DNA of 64,000 nucleotides from positions 2,921,501 to 2,985,500 of the forward strand of contig NZ_CP060139.1 of NCBI RefSeq assembly GCF_014524565.1, read 5' to 3'. Within the stretch, counting starts at the first letter, position 1. Each line of letters begins with the position of its first letter. This document shows positions 45,519-54,527 of the stretch, piece by piece. This DNA is from Croceimicrobium hydrocarbonivorans (GTDB lineage: Bacteria; Bacteroidota; Bacteroidia; Flavobacteriales; Schleiferiaceae). The notes below the pieces were generated by a model. The model was not told the DNA's origin. It did no database searches and was given only the letters and a program-made list of their open reading frames with translations. Made by a program: the position numbers and the translations under genes.

Positions 45519-46468
45519 AAGTAACCGAACATATTGCACAGGCGGAAGGAAGCTTGTTTTCATTCGAAATCTTACCTCCATTAAAAGGCCAGAAGATTGA
45601 AGATATCTACAAGGTGATTGATCCTTTGATGGAATTTAAGCCACCTTTTATTAATGTAACCTACCATCGGGAAGAGGTAATTTATAAGCGTTTGTCTAAC
45701 GGATTACTTGAGCAAAAGACTGTACGTAAGCGTCCGGGGACGGTAGGTATTTGTGCCGCCTTGCAATACCGTTATAAGGTAGATACCGTGCCGCATATGC
45801 TTTGTGGGGGTTTCTCGAAGGAGGATACCGAAAATGCATTGATCGATCTCGATTTTTTAGGGGTGAAGAATATCATGGCCCTGCGAGGAGATAGTATGAA
45901 GAACGAACGCTTCTTTGCACCGGAGGCCGATGGACATACCTATGCCAAGGATTTGGTGGGGCAAATTAAGGCCATGAATCAAGGACGATATTTGGATGAT
46001 GAGCTTCAGAATTCAGCACCCACCGATTTTGCCATCGGGGTGGCAGGCTATCCTGAAAAGCACTTCGAGGCTCCCAGCTTAAATAAGGACATTGAATATT
46101 TGAAAGAGAAAGTAGACGCCGGGGCCGATTATATTGTTACCCAGCTCTTTTTCGATAATCGTAAGTATTTCGATTTTGTAGATCGTTGTCGCAAGGCCGG
46201 AATTGAGGTTCCCATTATTCCGGGGATTAAGCCTTTGTCAACCAAACAGCATTTAAGCTTCTTGCCGCACTTCTTTAAGGTGGACTTACCAGATGAATTG
46301 GTGAAAGCAGTTGTAGACTGTAAGGACAATGCTGCGGCGCGACAAGTTGGGGTTGAGTGGGGGATTCAGCAGGCTAAAGAATTAAAGGCTGCCGGAGTAC
46401 CCGCTATTCACTTTTACAGTATGGGACGGCCTGACAATATAGCGAGTATTGCCCGAGAGGTGTTTTAA
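45515..46468 (+). CDS. metF: 5,10-methylenetetrahydrofolate reductase
   Basis: MetF reduces methylene-THF to methyl-THF, the methyl donor used by the preceding methionine synthase. The 317-residue product has the family features: [11 protein letters not shown] at the start, [23 protein letters not shown]-like [37 protein letters not shown] and [11 protein letters not shown], followed by [12 protein letters not shown]. The start overlaps the second metH gene by four bases. It ends the riboswitch operon. Confidence 0.97.
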   Translation: MKVTEHIAQAEGSLFSFEILPPLKGQKIEDIYKVIDPLMEFKPPFINVTYHREEVIYKRLSNGLLEQKTVRKRPGTVGICAALQYRYKVDTVPHMLCGGFSKEDTENALIDLDFLGVKNIMALRGDSMKNERFFAPEADGHTYAKDLVGQIKAMNQGRYLDDELQNSAPTDFAIGVAGYPEKHFEAPSLNKDIEYLKEKVDAGADYIVTQLFFDNRKYFDFVDRCRKAGIEVPIIPGIKPLSTKQHLSFLPHFFKVDLPDELVKAVVDCKDNAAARQVGVEWGIQQAKELKAAGVPAIHFYSMGRPDNIASIAREVF

Positions 46469-46576
46469 TTTTTTCAACAGGCAGAAGCGAATTTTGTGGA
46501 TAGAAGCTAAAGTTAGGCGGTCGAAAGGCTATTTCACTTCAGTAAATTAGAGATGTCGAATTGCTAAATCTCATTT

Positions 46577-48016
46577 ATGCCCGCTAAAGCGAAAGCCCCT
46601 GCTGCCAGCAGCAAGACCTCAAAATCGACCAAAACAACCGCCACTAAAGCGAAAACCAGCACCCGAAAGACCCGAGCGAAAAAAGATCCCAAAATCTTCG
46701 TTTTGGATACATCGGTGATTCTCTATGACCACAATTCCATCATGAATTTTGATGAGCATGATGTGGCCATCCCCATTACGGTATTAGAGGAATTGGATGA
46801 GTTTAAAAAGGGTAGCGATACCAAGAATTATGAGGCGCGCCAGTTTATTCGCCTGATCGACCGCAAGGCCGGTGAGCAGAATATCAATGACTGGATTTCA
46901 CTAAACGGCGGCAGTAAAGGCAGCTTTAAAGTGATTATGGATACCCGCGGTCAGGCTGAAGATGCGCAAAGCATTTTTGGTGCAACCAAGAACGATCATA
47001 AGATTTTAAATGCGGCCCTTAACTTGAGTTTGGCGGAACCCGAGCGTAAGGTAATTCTGGTAACCAAGGATATTAACCTTCGGCTTAAAGCCAAGGCCCT
47101 AAACATTACTGCCGAAGATTATGAGACCGGTAAGATTAAGGATGTTGAAAGTCTTTATACCGGTAAGACTAATCTGGAGGACTTTGATCAGGATTTGATA
47201 GACAAACTCTACAAAACCAAGAGCCTGGCGGTAGAAGAAGTGGAACATGCTTATCCCAAGTTCAAGAAGCAGAACAATCATTTCTACATATTAAAAGCCA
47301 GTAAGAGTAGCACCCTTTCCTTCTTCAATGCCCATCAAGAAAGCCTGGATCAGATTGAGAAGAAAAACTTTTACGGTATTAAACCTCGCAATGCAGAACA
47401 GGCCTTTGCCTTGCATGCCATTGCTAATCCGGATGTAAAATTGGTTACCCTGAGTGGCGTGGCTGGAACCGGAAAAACTTTGCTGGCCTTAGCCGGTGCT
47501 TTGGAGCAAAGACGCGATTTTAAACAGATCTATCTGGCGCGGCCCATCGTGCCACTCAGCAATAAGGATATTGGCTTCTTGCCTGGTGATATGAAGGCTA
47601 AGATTAATCCCTATATGCAGCCGCTTTGGGATAATTTGAAGTTCATTAAAAACCAGTTTAGAGAGCAGGACAAGGAGTATAAGCAGATTGATGAGATGGT
47701 GAACTCCGAAAAGCTTTTGGTAACGCCCTTAGCCTATATCCGTGGTCGTAGCTTATCGAATGTGATCTTTATTGTGGATGAGGCTCAAAATCTTACTCCA
47801 CATGAAGTGAAGACCATTATTACGCGTGCTGGCGAAAATTCGAAATTCATCTTTACCGGAGATGTGAATCAGATTGATACCCCTTATCTGGATGAACAGT
47901 CGAATGGCTTGAGCTATCTGATCGATAAAATCAAAGGGAATAAACTCTTTGCTCACGTATTGTTAGAGAAGGGAGAGCGCTCGGAGCTGGCTAATTTGGC
48001 GAACGATTTACTTTAA
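46577..48016 (+). CDS. PIN-PhoH fusion protein (PhoH2 type)
   Basis: The 479-residue product begins with about 37 residues of alanine, lysine, serine and threonine. A PIN nuclease domain follows (KIFVLDTSVILYD at about 38-50, IPITVLEELDEFKKG, and an acidic pocket), then a PhoH ATPase domain with Lys300 in the Walker A motif GVAGTGKTLLAL, the Walker B motif VIFIVDEAQNLTP and FTGDVNQIDTPYLD. PhoH2 proteins are reported RNA helicases with RNase activity in other bacteria. There is no antitoxin-like small gene upstream, so a housekeeping RNA role is likely here. Confidence 0.93.
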   Translation: MPAKAKAPAASSKTSKSTKTTATKAKTSTRKTRAKKDPKIFVLDTSVILYDHNSIMNFDEHDVAIPITVLEELDEFKKGSDTKNYEARQFIRLIDRKAGEQNINDWISLNGGSKGSFKVIMDTRGQAEDAQSIFGATKNDHKILNAALNLSLAEPERKVILVTKDINLRLKAKALNITAEDYETGKIKDVESLYTGKTNLEDFDQDLIDKLYKTKSLAVEEVEHAYPKFKKQNNHFYILKASKSSTLSFFNAHQESLDQIEKKNFYGIKPRNAEQAFALHAIANPDVKLVTLSGVAGTGKTLLALAGALEQRRDFKQIYLARPIVPLSNKDIGFLPGDMKAKINPYMQPLWDNLKFIKNQFREQDKEYKQIDEMVNSEKLLVTPLAYIRGRSLSNVIFIVDEAQNLTPHEVKTIITRAGENSKFIFTGDVNQIDTPYLDEQSNGLSYLIDKIKGNKLFAHVLLEKGERSELANLANDLL

Positions 48017-48022
48017 GGCCGC

Positions 48023-48382
48023 TTAAAGATTATCCTGCTTAAAGGCCAGGAAACTGTAAATGCCTAAGATTAGCTCTATGGTAGAATAGAGCATCAAGCC
48101 CGGATTGGCGAAATCTACAATCAAGAGAGTAGTGAAAAAGGCCGGTTGGAGCATGCGATAATTAATGATCCAACGGTAGAGTCCACTTACTTCGTAATAG
48201 CTGCTTTTGTAGGAGATGAGGCCTTCAATAAACATGAAATAGCCCAGGGTACGGAGCCAAAAATCAGGCACGGTATCTTTCCAGAAAAAGAGTGCTACCT
48301 GCTCTGGTAAAAAAATCAGGATTAGTCCGGAAATCATCAGAACCCATCCGGAGTGTAAAATTGTACGTGCCGTTCTACTCAT
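48023..48382 (-). CDS. Small four-helix membrane protein of unknown function
   Basis: I start at ATG 48382 (MSRTARTILHSG), giving 119 residues. The frame extends up to 48469, but that extension runs into the pckA terminator and is not membrane-like. Hydrophobic segments include GWVLMISGLILIFLP, LRTLGYFMFIEGLI, PAFFTTLLIVDFA and LMLYSTIELILGIYSFLAF. No family is recognised. It converges on the PIN-PhoH gene with a six-base gap. Confidence 0.65.
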   Translation of the reverse strand: MSRTARTILHSGWVLMISGLILIFLPEQVALFFWKDTVPDFWLRTLGYFMFIEGLISYKSSYYEVSGLYRWIINYRMLQPAFFTTLLIVDFANPGLMLYSTIELILGIYSFLAFKQDNL

Positions 48383-48467
48383 CCCTATCGGTACACGAAA
48401 ATAGCGCAAGCGTTTTAATTCCAAACAAAATTCCACAAGGCTTATACAGCAGCTTTGTGAATTAGTC

Positions 48468-48504
48468 AAAAAAAAAATCCCGACTTCTAATTTAGAAGTC
48501 GGGA
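48468..48504 (-). terminator. Rho-independent terminator of pckA
   Basis: A long perfect stem, TCCCGACTTCTAA and TTAGAAGTCGGGA (48478-48504 on the plus strand), is followed on the minus strand by ten T (the A run 48468-48477). It lies about 24 bases after the pckA stop. Confidence 0.95.
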
Positions 48505-48527
48505 CTCTAAGAACTTAGGTCTGAAGA

Positions 48528-50144
48528 TTAACCTACCTTTTCTGAAACTTTAGGAGCTCCAGCCATGATTTCTTCACTGGCATAGTCAGCGAATTTTTCA
48601 AAATTGGCTAAGAACTTCTTCGCCAGATTATTGGCAGTTTGATCGTATTTGTCCTTGTCTTCCCAGGTATTGCGTGGGAAAAGAATTTCTTCAGGAACAT
48701 TAGGGCAAGTGGTAGGCATGGCCAAACCAAATACCTCGTGAGTGCGGTATTCAACATCGTCCAATTTACCTTCCAAAGCGGCGGTAATCATGGCACGAGT
48801 GTATTTCAATTTCATACGGTTACCTACTCCATAAGCACCACCAGACCAGCCAGTGTTCACTAACCATACGTTTACGTTAGAGCTTTGCATTTTTTCGCTC
48901 AGCATATCAGCGTAACGGGTAGGGTGTAAAGGCATGAAAGGCGCACCAAAGCAAGCAGAGAATGCCACTTGAGGTTCAGTAATACCTTCTTCAGTACCAG
49001 CAACCTTAGCAGTGTAGCCACTGATAAAGTGGAAGGCAGCCTGACCTGGAGTTAATTTGGAGATGGGAGGTAATACACCGTAAGCATCACAGGTAAGGAA
49101 GAATACGTTTTTAGGATTCTTACCATTAGAAGGAACCTGGATATTGTCGATGTGCTCGATAGGATAGCTTACACGAGTGTTTTCAGTTAAGCTACTATCA
49201 TGGTAATCCACTTCTTTGCTACCATTTTTGAAAACGATGTTTTCCAATAAAGCACCTGGTTTAACGGCACGGAAAATATCCGGTTCTTTTTCTTCGCTCA
49301 GGTCGATAACCTTAGCATAGCAACCACCTTCGAAGTTGAAGATAACATCGTCTGCAGTCCAGCCATGCTCATCGTCACCGATAAGTTTACGTTGTGGATC
49401 TGCACTTAAGGTTGTTTTACCGGTACCGGAGAGCCCAAAGAAAAGCGCGGTGTCACCATCCTGTCCCACATTCGCAGAACAGTGCATGCTGAGCACATTT
49501 TTTTGATGAGGTAAAATAAAGTTGAGGGCCGAGAAGATTCCTTTTTTGATCTCTCCGGTATATCCGGTGCCACCCACTACAGCCATTTGATCGCTGAAGT
49601 TTAAGATGGCGAAGTTTCCTTGACGGGTATGATCAACCGCTGGATCTGCTTCAAATCCTGGAGCGTTTAATACTACCCAGTCGGGTTCAAAGTCTTTTAA
49701 TTCTTCTTCGCTAGGACGTAAGAACATGTTGTTGGCGAAAATATTCGACCATGGTAATTCGGTGATAACACGAATTTTAAGACGATAGCGATCATCCGCA
49801 CAGGCATAAACATCCCGAACATAAATCTCTTTACCGCTGAGGTATTCGCCTACCTTGCCTTTAAGGCTGCTGTAATGATTGGGTTCGAAAGGAATGTTGA
49901 TATTACCCCACCATACGGCGTCTTGGGTGATTTCGTCTTTTACGATAAAGCGATCTTGGGGAGAACGACCCTTAAACTTGCCTGTGTCAATGGCTAAAGC
50001 TCCGGAGTCGGCTAGCTCACCTAATCCTTTTTCAAGGGTGATTTTTTCAAGATCAGAAGGGGAGAGGTTCCATTTGGCGTCGGCATTTTTAATTCCGTAG
50101 CGCTCCAAGGAATCCTGAGCTGGTCTCACTTCTTTGAAACTCAT
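48528..50144 (-). CDS. pckA: Phosphoenolpyruvate carboxykinase (ATP)
   Basis: PckA makes phosphoenolpyruvate from oxaloacetate for gluconeogenesis. The 538-residue product has the ATP-type signature LIGDDEHGWTADDVIFNFEGG (split across the Mg site), the kinase loop GLSGTGKTTLSAD, SMHCSANVG and NVWLVNTGWSGGAYGVGNRM. With a complete MetK-MetH cycle and a mitochondrial-type citrate synthase nearby, the locus suits an organism living on amino acids or proteins. It has an exact -7 box 34 bases upstream of its start. Confidence 0.98.
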   Translation of the reverse strand: MSFKEVRPAQDSLERYGIKNADAKWNLSPSDLEKITLEKGLGELADSGALAIDTGKFKGRSPQDRFIVKDEITQDAVWWGNINIPFEPNHYSSLKGKVGEYLSGKEIYVRDVYACADDRYRLKIRVITELPWSNIFANNMFLRPSEEELKDFEPDWVVLNAPGFEADPAVDHTRQGNFAILNFSDQMAVVGGTGYTGEIKKGIFSALNFILPHQKNVLSMHCSANVGQDGDTALFFGLSGTGKTTLSADPQRKLIGDDEHGWTADDVIFNFEGGCYAKVIDLSEEKEPDIFRAVKPGALLENIVFKNGSKEVDYHDSSLTENTRVSYPIEHIDNIQVPSNGKNPKNVFFLTCDAYGVLPPISKLTPGQAAFHFISGYTAKVAGTEEGITEPQVAFSACFGAPFMPLHPTRYADMLSEKMQSSNVNVWLVNTGWSGGAYGVGNRMKLKYTRAMITAALEGKLDDVEYRTHEVFGLAMPTTCPNVPEEILFPRNTWEDKDKYDQTANNLAKKFLANFEKFADYASEEIMAGAPKVSEKVG

Positions 50145-50177
50145 AGTGCTTAATTTTGATCAGCAATTATTTAGAGG

Positions 50178-50185
50178 CAAAATTA
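50178..50185 (-). promoter_or_regulatory. Candidate -7 box of pckA
   Basis: The minus strand reads TAATTTTG, an exact TAnnTTTG match about 34 bases before the pckA ATG. No TTTG is found at the right distance upstream, so the promoter may need an activator or be weak. Confidence 0.4.
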
Positions 50186-50269
50186 AGACTAATCAGCGGT
50201 CATACTCTGATTTTTATCACAAAAAAAGAACTTTTTAATAAGCGTAAAAAGTACACTTACTGAATATGG

Positions 50270-50650
50270 CTATTTTCTTAAAGTACCGACTACCAAAAGT
50301 ATCCAGCCCGCAATGAAGCATAATCCACCCAATGGCGTAATGGGGCCGAGAAAGGATAATTGCAGTCCCATTAAGTCATCCAGATTCAATAAATAAATAC
50401 TGCCAGAAAATAAGATTATACCTGCAATCCATAGCCAAATTATCACTTTGCTCAGCTTCAATTTATCCCCGATATGGAGCAAAGCGAAAAGGCCTATAGT
50501 ATGCCACATTTGATAGCGAACTCCAGTTTGGAAACTAGCAATTTGTTCAGGGCTTAAGTGTTCTTTTAAAGCATGAGCGCCCAAAGCTCCCAGTATAACA
50601 GCAATAGCGCCAGAGAGTCCAATGATCCGAATTAGGGATTGTTGCTTCAT
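50270..50650 (-). CDS. DUF423 family membrane protein
   Basis: The 126-residue product has four hydrophobic segments and the DUF423/YgdD pattern: GLSGAIAVILGALGAHALKEHL, FQTGVRYQMWHTIGLFALL, FSGSIYLLNL and ITPLGGLCFIAGWILL. Function unknown. Its start overlaps the end of the DUF4476 gene by four bases, so the two form an operon. Confidence 0.93.
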   Translation of the reverse strand: MKQQSLIRIIGLSGAIAVILGALGAHALKEHLSPEQIASFQTGVRYQMWHTIGLFALLHIGDKLKLSKVIIWLWIAGIILFSGSIYLLNLDDLMGLQLSFLGPITPLGGLCFIAGWILLVVGTLRK

Positions 50651-51624
50651 TTTTTAAATAATGATTTGGCTTGTTCTTTACTTAAGTCAAAGTCTAAACA
50701 GCCTATTAATAGTGCTTGTGAGTCTTTTAGATCATCCTGCTTTGTGAGCAGAAATTGCAGAAAATCCAGGCGACTTTGATCATACTTTAAGCCCTTTAAT
50801 ACCTGTTGTGCTTCCTCTGCTTTTAGCTTTTCAGTAGAGGCAAACTCCTTGGCCATGCTTAATTTGTCGAATTCAAAGTCACTGCTTTCAAAGCTCAAAA
50901 TGAAAGTTGCAAAGCCCCCAACCTTAGGGGTTTCAACTTCCGCAGTATTCAATGCACTGCTATCGATTGTTGTGCTTATTTCAGTTGCTTTGGCAGCTTC
51001 CTCTTGGACTGTCGCTAGCACCACTTTGGCACTGTCTTTCGTCTCTGCACTTGCAATCTCTGTGGCTAAGCTGATCTTATTCAAGCTATCCTTTTTTCTT
51101 TGGAGGGCTTCGGCTTGTTTTTGTTCTACCAGCGCTAATCTTAAGCTGTCTTTTTGCAACGAATCCTTGCGGGCTAGGGCTAATTGATTCTTTTTCCAAT
51201 CCGGAAAATGCGATAAGGTATCCGCTTGTTTAATGGCTGCAAGGGCCGGTTTATTGAAGATGAGCTTTTCTTTATAGTCGAACATCAGGGCCGACTGACT
51301 TAATTCGGTTGAAATGCCACGATAACGCAGCTGGTGCTTGCCTTTAAAGTCTTTATAGATAACGTATTTATGATTGCCTTTGGGGAGTTTAGGAAGCTTT
51401 CGCTTGATGTGAATTCCGTTCTCCAGTACCAGATAAACTTCATTTTCGGCATCGGGGAATTTCTGCAAATTGAGTTTCGGCAAAGCGGTTTCATTTTGCA
51501 GGTAATTATTCATCACCAATTTAAAACCAGTCTTAGTTTGGTCTTCAAACATCAGAATGGTCTGAGCATGGGCCACTTGCGATAGCAGAAGAAACAGGAT
51601 AAAAACAAATCGCCCGAGCGCCAT
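50647..51624 (-). CDS. Exported DUF4476-containing protein
   Basis: The 325-residue product has a signal peptide (FVFILFLLLSQVAHAQ), an N-terminal beta-rich region to about 115 (NEVYLVLENGIHIKRKLPKLP), a charged coiled-coil linker with KDSLQKDSLRLALVEQK and alanine/threonine-rich parts, and a C-terminal DUF4476-like domain: FEFDKLSMAKEFA, QVLKGLKYDQSRLDFLQFLL and CLDFDLSKEQAKSLF. DUF4476 occurs mostly in exported Bacteroidota proteins of unknown role. An exact -7 box (TACCTTTG) lies upstream. Confidence 0.75.
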   Translation of the reverse strand: MALGRFVFILFLLLSQVAHAQTILMFEDQTKTGFKLVMNNYLQNETALPKLNLQKFPDAENEVYLVLENGIHIKRKLPKLPKGNHKYVIYKDFKGKHQLRYRGISTELSQSALMFDYKEKLIFNKPALAAIKQADTLSHFPDWKKNQLALARKDSLQKDSLRLALVEQKQAEALQRKKDSLNKISLATEIASAETKDSAKVVLATVQEEAAKATEISTTIDSSALNTAEVETPKVGGFATFILSFESSDFEFDKLSMAKEFASTEKLKAEEAQQVLKGLKYDQSRLDFLQFLLTKQDDLKDSQALLIGCLDFDLSKEQAKSLFKK

Positions 51625-51640
51625 GAAAGAAAAATTTAAT

Positions 51641-51648
51641 CAAAGGTA
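51641..51648 (-). promoter_or_regulatory. Candidate -7 box of the DUF4476-DUF423 operon
   Basis: The minus strand reads TACCTTTG, an exact TAnnTTTG match ending 17 bases before the ATG at 51624. No -33 TTTG is placed correctly. It faces away from a second exact box at 51668-51675. Confidence 0.45.
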
Positions 51649-51667
51649 GGGCGCAGAGCGATAATTA

Positions 51668-51675
51668 TAAATTTG
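51668..51675 (+). promoter_or_regulatory. Candidate -7 box of the saccharopine dehydrogenase family gene
   Basis: TAAATTTG is an exact TAnnTTTG match 17 bases before the ATG at 51693. No -33 TTTG is placed correctly. With 51641-51648 it forms a compact divergent promoter pair. Confidence 0.45.
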
Positions 51676-51692
51676 TCGCCCAAATTCACCTC

Positions 51693-53039
51693 ATGCGACA
51701 CATCCTTTTAATTGGGGCAGGCCGCTCCACCTATTCATTTGTCGAGTATATCAAACAACATAGCGAGCAAGAAGATTGGCATCTGATTATTGCCGATCAA
51801 GACTATGAGCTTGCCAAGGAAAAGGCGGGGGATCATCCGAGAATGGAAGCGGTAAGCTTTGATGTAAAGGATGAGATTAGTCGGGTAAGCGCTATTTCCA
51901 AGGCCGATATCGTGGTAAGCATGTTGCCCGCCCATATGCATATTCCGGTGGCCAGCGATTGCATAGCCCTGGGTAAGCATATGCTTACGGCCTCCTATAT
52001 CAGTGACGAAATGAAGGCCCTGGATGAAAGAGCTAAGGAGGCTGGCGTTATTCTGATTAATGAGATTGGTGTAGATCCGGGAATTGATCACCTCAGTGCC
52101 ATGAAGGTTCTGGATCAAATCCGTGCCAAGGGTGGCGAGATGCTGCTTTTTGAAAGCTTCACTGGCGGATTGGTTGCACCTGAGAACGACGATAATCCCT
52201 GGAACTATAAATTCACCTGGAACCCCCGCAATGTGGTTTTAGCCGGTAGTGGTGGTGCCGTGAAATTTATTCAAGAAGGGAAATACAAATACATCCCATA
52301 CCATCAATTATTCCGCCGTACCGAGATCATCGCTATCGATGGCTATGGCAAATTTGAGGGCTATGCCAATCGCGATTCATTGAAATATCGCGATGTATAC
52401 GGTCTGAAATCCATTCCTACTATTTACCGCGGAACTTTCCGTCGTCCGGGCTTTTGCCGGGCCTGGGATGTTTTCGTGAAATTAGGGATGACCGATGATT
52501 CCTATCAATTGGAAGTAAGTCCCGAAATGACTTTCCGTGATTTCACCAATCTCTTCCTGGCCTATAATCCGCAGGATTCTGTGGAACTTAAGTTGATGCA
52601 TTACCTCAATATTCCTCAGGATAGTGAGCTGATGGATAAGCTTACCTGGTTAGGGATTTTTGATGATACTCCTATTGGTTTGGATCGTCCCACTCCGGCT
52701 CAGGTATTGCAACGCATCTTAGAAACCAAGTGGACCTTAGGTAAAGATGAGAAGGACATGATCGTGATGTTCCACAAGTTTGGCTATATGCTGAATGGAG
52801 AGAAAAAAATGATCGAATCTTCGATGGTGGCCCTAGGTAAGAATAGTCGTGAAACGGCCATGGCTCGCACCGTAGGTCTGCCTCTAGCAATTGCTACTCG
52901 TCATATCTTAAATGGAAATATTAGTACTCCAGGTGTGCAAATTCCCATTACCAAGGAGATTTATATGCCTATGTTGGATGAGTTAGCCGATTACGGTATT
53001 TCCTTTACTGAGAAAGAAGTTCCTTACCGCGGTTATTGA
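51693..53039 (+). CDS. Saccharopine dehydrogenase family protein
   Basis: The 448-residue product starts with the Rossmann motif LLIGAGRSTYSFVEYI and has the saccharopine reductase (LYS9-type) layout: DIVVSMLPAHMHIPVASDCI, MLTASYISDEMKALDERAKEAG in two adjacent blocks, NEIGVDPGIDHLSA, ESFTGGLVAPENDDNPWNYKFTWNP and the central substrate domain. Such enzymes act on saccharopine in lysine metabolism or on carboxynorspermidine. No lysine gene is adjacent, so the exact substrate is open. The stop overlaps the convergent small membrane gene by seven bases. Confidence 0.9.
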   Translation: MRHILLIGAGRSTYSFVEYIKQHSEQEDWHLIIADQDYELAKEKAGDHPRMEAVSFDVKDEISRVSAISKADIVVSMLPAHMHIPVASDCIALGKHMLTASYISDEMKALDERAKEAGVILINEIGVDPGIDHLSAMKVLDQIRAKGGEMLLFESFTGGLVAPENDDNPWNYKFTWNPRNVVLAGSGGAVKFIQEGKYKYIPYHQLFRRTEIIAIDGYGKFEGYANRDSLKYRDVYGLKSIPTIYRGTFRRPGFCRAWDVFVKLGMTDDSYQLEVSPEMTFRDFTNLFLAYNPQDSVELKLMHYLNIPQDSELMDKLTWLGIFDDTPIGLDRPTPAQVLQRILETKWTLGKDEKDMIVMFHKFGYMLNGEKKMIESSMVALGKNSRETAMARTVGLPLAIATRHILNGNISTPGVQIPITKEIYMPMLDELADYGISFTEKEVPYRGY

Positions 53040-53242
53040 TTATTGCGGTTTCCGCGAAAGCGGTATAAACCGTAAATCAGGGAGCCAAAAAATAGGAAAA
53101 GAGCAATAAAGAGGGCCCAGAACAATTTTTGTTGGGGCTCAATATCTTGTCTTTCTCTCAAATCACGTACTGCTAAAACCGGAGGTGTGATCAAGAGGAT
53201 TAGGATTAATACAATCTCATACGAACTGAAGGTTCCCATCAT
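53033..53242 (-). CDS. PLDc_N-type two-helix membrane protein
   Basis: The 69-residue product has two membrane segments (YEIVLILILLITPPVLAV and LFWALFIALFLFFGSLIYGLYRF) joined by a charged loop, which is the pattern of the short PLDc_N domain often found alone in Bacteroidota. Function unknown. It converges with, and overlaps by seven bases, the saccharopine dehydrogenase family gene, and is downstream of trmN6. Confidence 0.7.
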   Translation of the reverse strand: MMGTFSSYEIVLILILLITPPVLAVRDLRERQDIEPQQKLFWALFIALFLFFGSLIYGLYRFRGNRNNQ

Positions 53243-53262
53243 TTTAAGCTTTTGGCGACAAT

Positions 53263-53988
53263 TTAGCCATTTTGGGGCAGCATAAAATCTTGCACCAGTA
53301 TTTGGTACTGGGGATGTCGAATATGGCTTTGCGCCGATGCGTATAAAATGAGCTTCTCTTTTTCCAGGGAGCTAGCTTGCTTACTAAGTTGGATGAGCAC
53401 TCGACTGGCTTCTGCCGATTCATGATGATGGACCAAGGCCATGCGACGAGGGTAGAGTTCCATCTCCCTGAATTGATCTTGATAGCTTTCCCATTGAAGT
53501 GGGGGGAGCACTAAGGCCAGACTTCCATCTGCCGAAAGCAGATCCCTTAATTTTTGCATCCACAGCAAAAAGGTTTCAGCACTGGCACTGCGGGCCTGAG
53601 CACGACGTTTTTCGGGAGCCAATAAACTTTCTGAAAAGTAAGGTGGATTGCTGATGATCAGATCATACCGTCTTTCCGTATTCCAGTCCCTTAAATCCTG
53701 ATGATGGAATTGAATACGCTTCGACCAAGGGCAGCTTTTGGCATTCTCGCAGCTCTGTTGCCAAGATGCTTTATCGATCTCCAGACCTACAATGCTGGCC
53801 TCAGTAAACCTTTGGGCCATGATTATGCTGAGCAGACCACTGCCGCTACCAAAATCTAAAATAGCATTGGGGTTTGAAGCTTCTACCCATCCGGCCAAAG
53901 CCAGCGAATCGGTGCCAATTTTATGCGCCGATTGATCATGCGCCAAACTGAATTTCTGAAATTGAAAAGGGGTGGGGGACTTAGGCAT
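53263..53988 (-). CDS. trmN6: tRNA1(Val) adenine-37 N6-methyltransferase family protein
   Basis: The 241-residue product has the YfiC/TrmN6 pattern: FQFQKFSLAHDQSAHKIGTDSLALAGW, the SAM loop ILDFGSGSGLLSIIMAQRF and the N6-adenine catalytic motif DLIISNPPYFSESL. The likely substrate is A37 of tRNA-Val. It overlaps rimM by eight bases (53981-53988), placing it in the rpsP-rimM operon; another translation-related gene in the same unit supports the call. Confidence 0.9.
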   Translation of the reverse strand: MPKSPTPFQFQKFSLAHDQSAHKIGTDSLALAGWVEASNPNAILDFGSGSGLLSIIMAQRFTEASIVGLEIDKASWQQSCENAKSCPWSKRIQFHHQDLRDWNTERRYDLIISNPPYFSESLLAPEKRRAQARSASAETFLLWMQKLRDLLSADGSLALVLPPLQWESYQDQFREMELYPRRMALVHHHESAEASRVLIQLSKQASSLEKEKLILYASAQSHIRHPQYQILVQDFMLPQNG

Positions 53989-54514
53989 TGTCCTGATAAA
54001 GCTCCAATAAGCCTTCAGGGAGCTCCATTTCTATGAGCTGCTCTTCGCGAGATATACGCAGTATAAATGGGTCGATGGCCGGAATCAGAATTTCCTTTTC
54101 ATCGGCATCAATCACCTTAAAAAGAGGCTGGGCGCTGGTGTCGAGAACATCTTCGCAGATCCCAATTTCCTGACCTTGATGCATTAGGCGAAAGCCAATA
54201 ACCTCGTGGAAGTAGAAGTTCTTTCCATCCAAAGGTGGGAGCACGCTCAGCGGAAGCCAAAGCTCTTTCCCTATTAATTGACGGGCCGCGGGTTCATCAT
54301 CAACATCTTCTAGTTTCAAGATGAAATGCCCCTTGGAATTGCGGCTACTTTCGTCAATAAAAAAGGGAATCAGTTCCCCTCGATCTTCGAGAAAAACCGA
54401 TTCCAAATTTTCGTAGGCTTCGGGTCGGTCGGTGTCGAATACGGCCACGACTTCGCCTTTAAAGCCATGTAAACGGCTGATGTGACCGAGTTGAAAACAA
54501 TCTTCGATGCGCAT
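53981..54514 (-). CDS. rimM: 16S rRNA processing factor RimM
   Basis: RimM helps mature the 30S head with S19. I start at ATG 54514 (MRIEDCFQLGHISRLHGFKGEV), giving 177 residues, the family size. The frame is open a further 46 codons upstream, but those overlap the rpsP tail in another frame and read as lysine/leucine repeats. The N-terminal RimM domain is followed by a PRC-barrel with YFHEVIGFRLMHQGQEIG and ILIPAIDPFILRI. It lies 13 bases after rpsP. Confidence 0.95.
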   Translation of the reverse strand: MRIEDCFQLGHISRLHGFKGEVVAVFDTDRPEAYENLESVFLEDRGELIPFFIDESSRNSKGHFILKLEDVDDEPAARQLIGKELWLPLSVLPPLDGKNFYFHEVIGFRLMHQGQEIGICEDVLDTSAQPLFKVIDADEKEILIPAIDPFILRISREEQLIEMELPEGLLELYQDNA

Positions 54515-54527
54515 CAGCTTAGTTTTT

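Noticed and set aside
46469-46576. GAATTTTG (46489-46496) as promoter of the PIN-PhoH gene.
   Set aside because: One mismatch in the first position of the -7 box and no clear -33 element; too weak to list as a feature.
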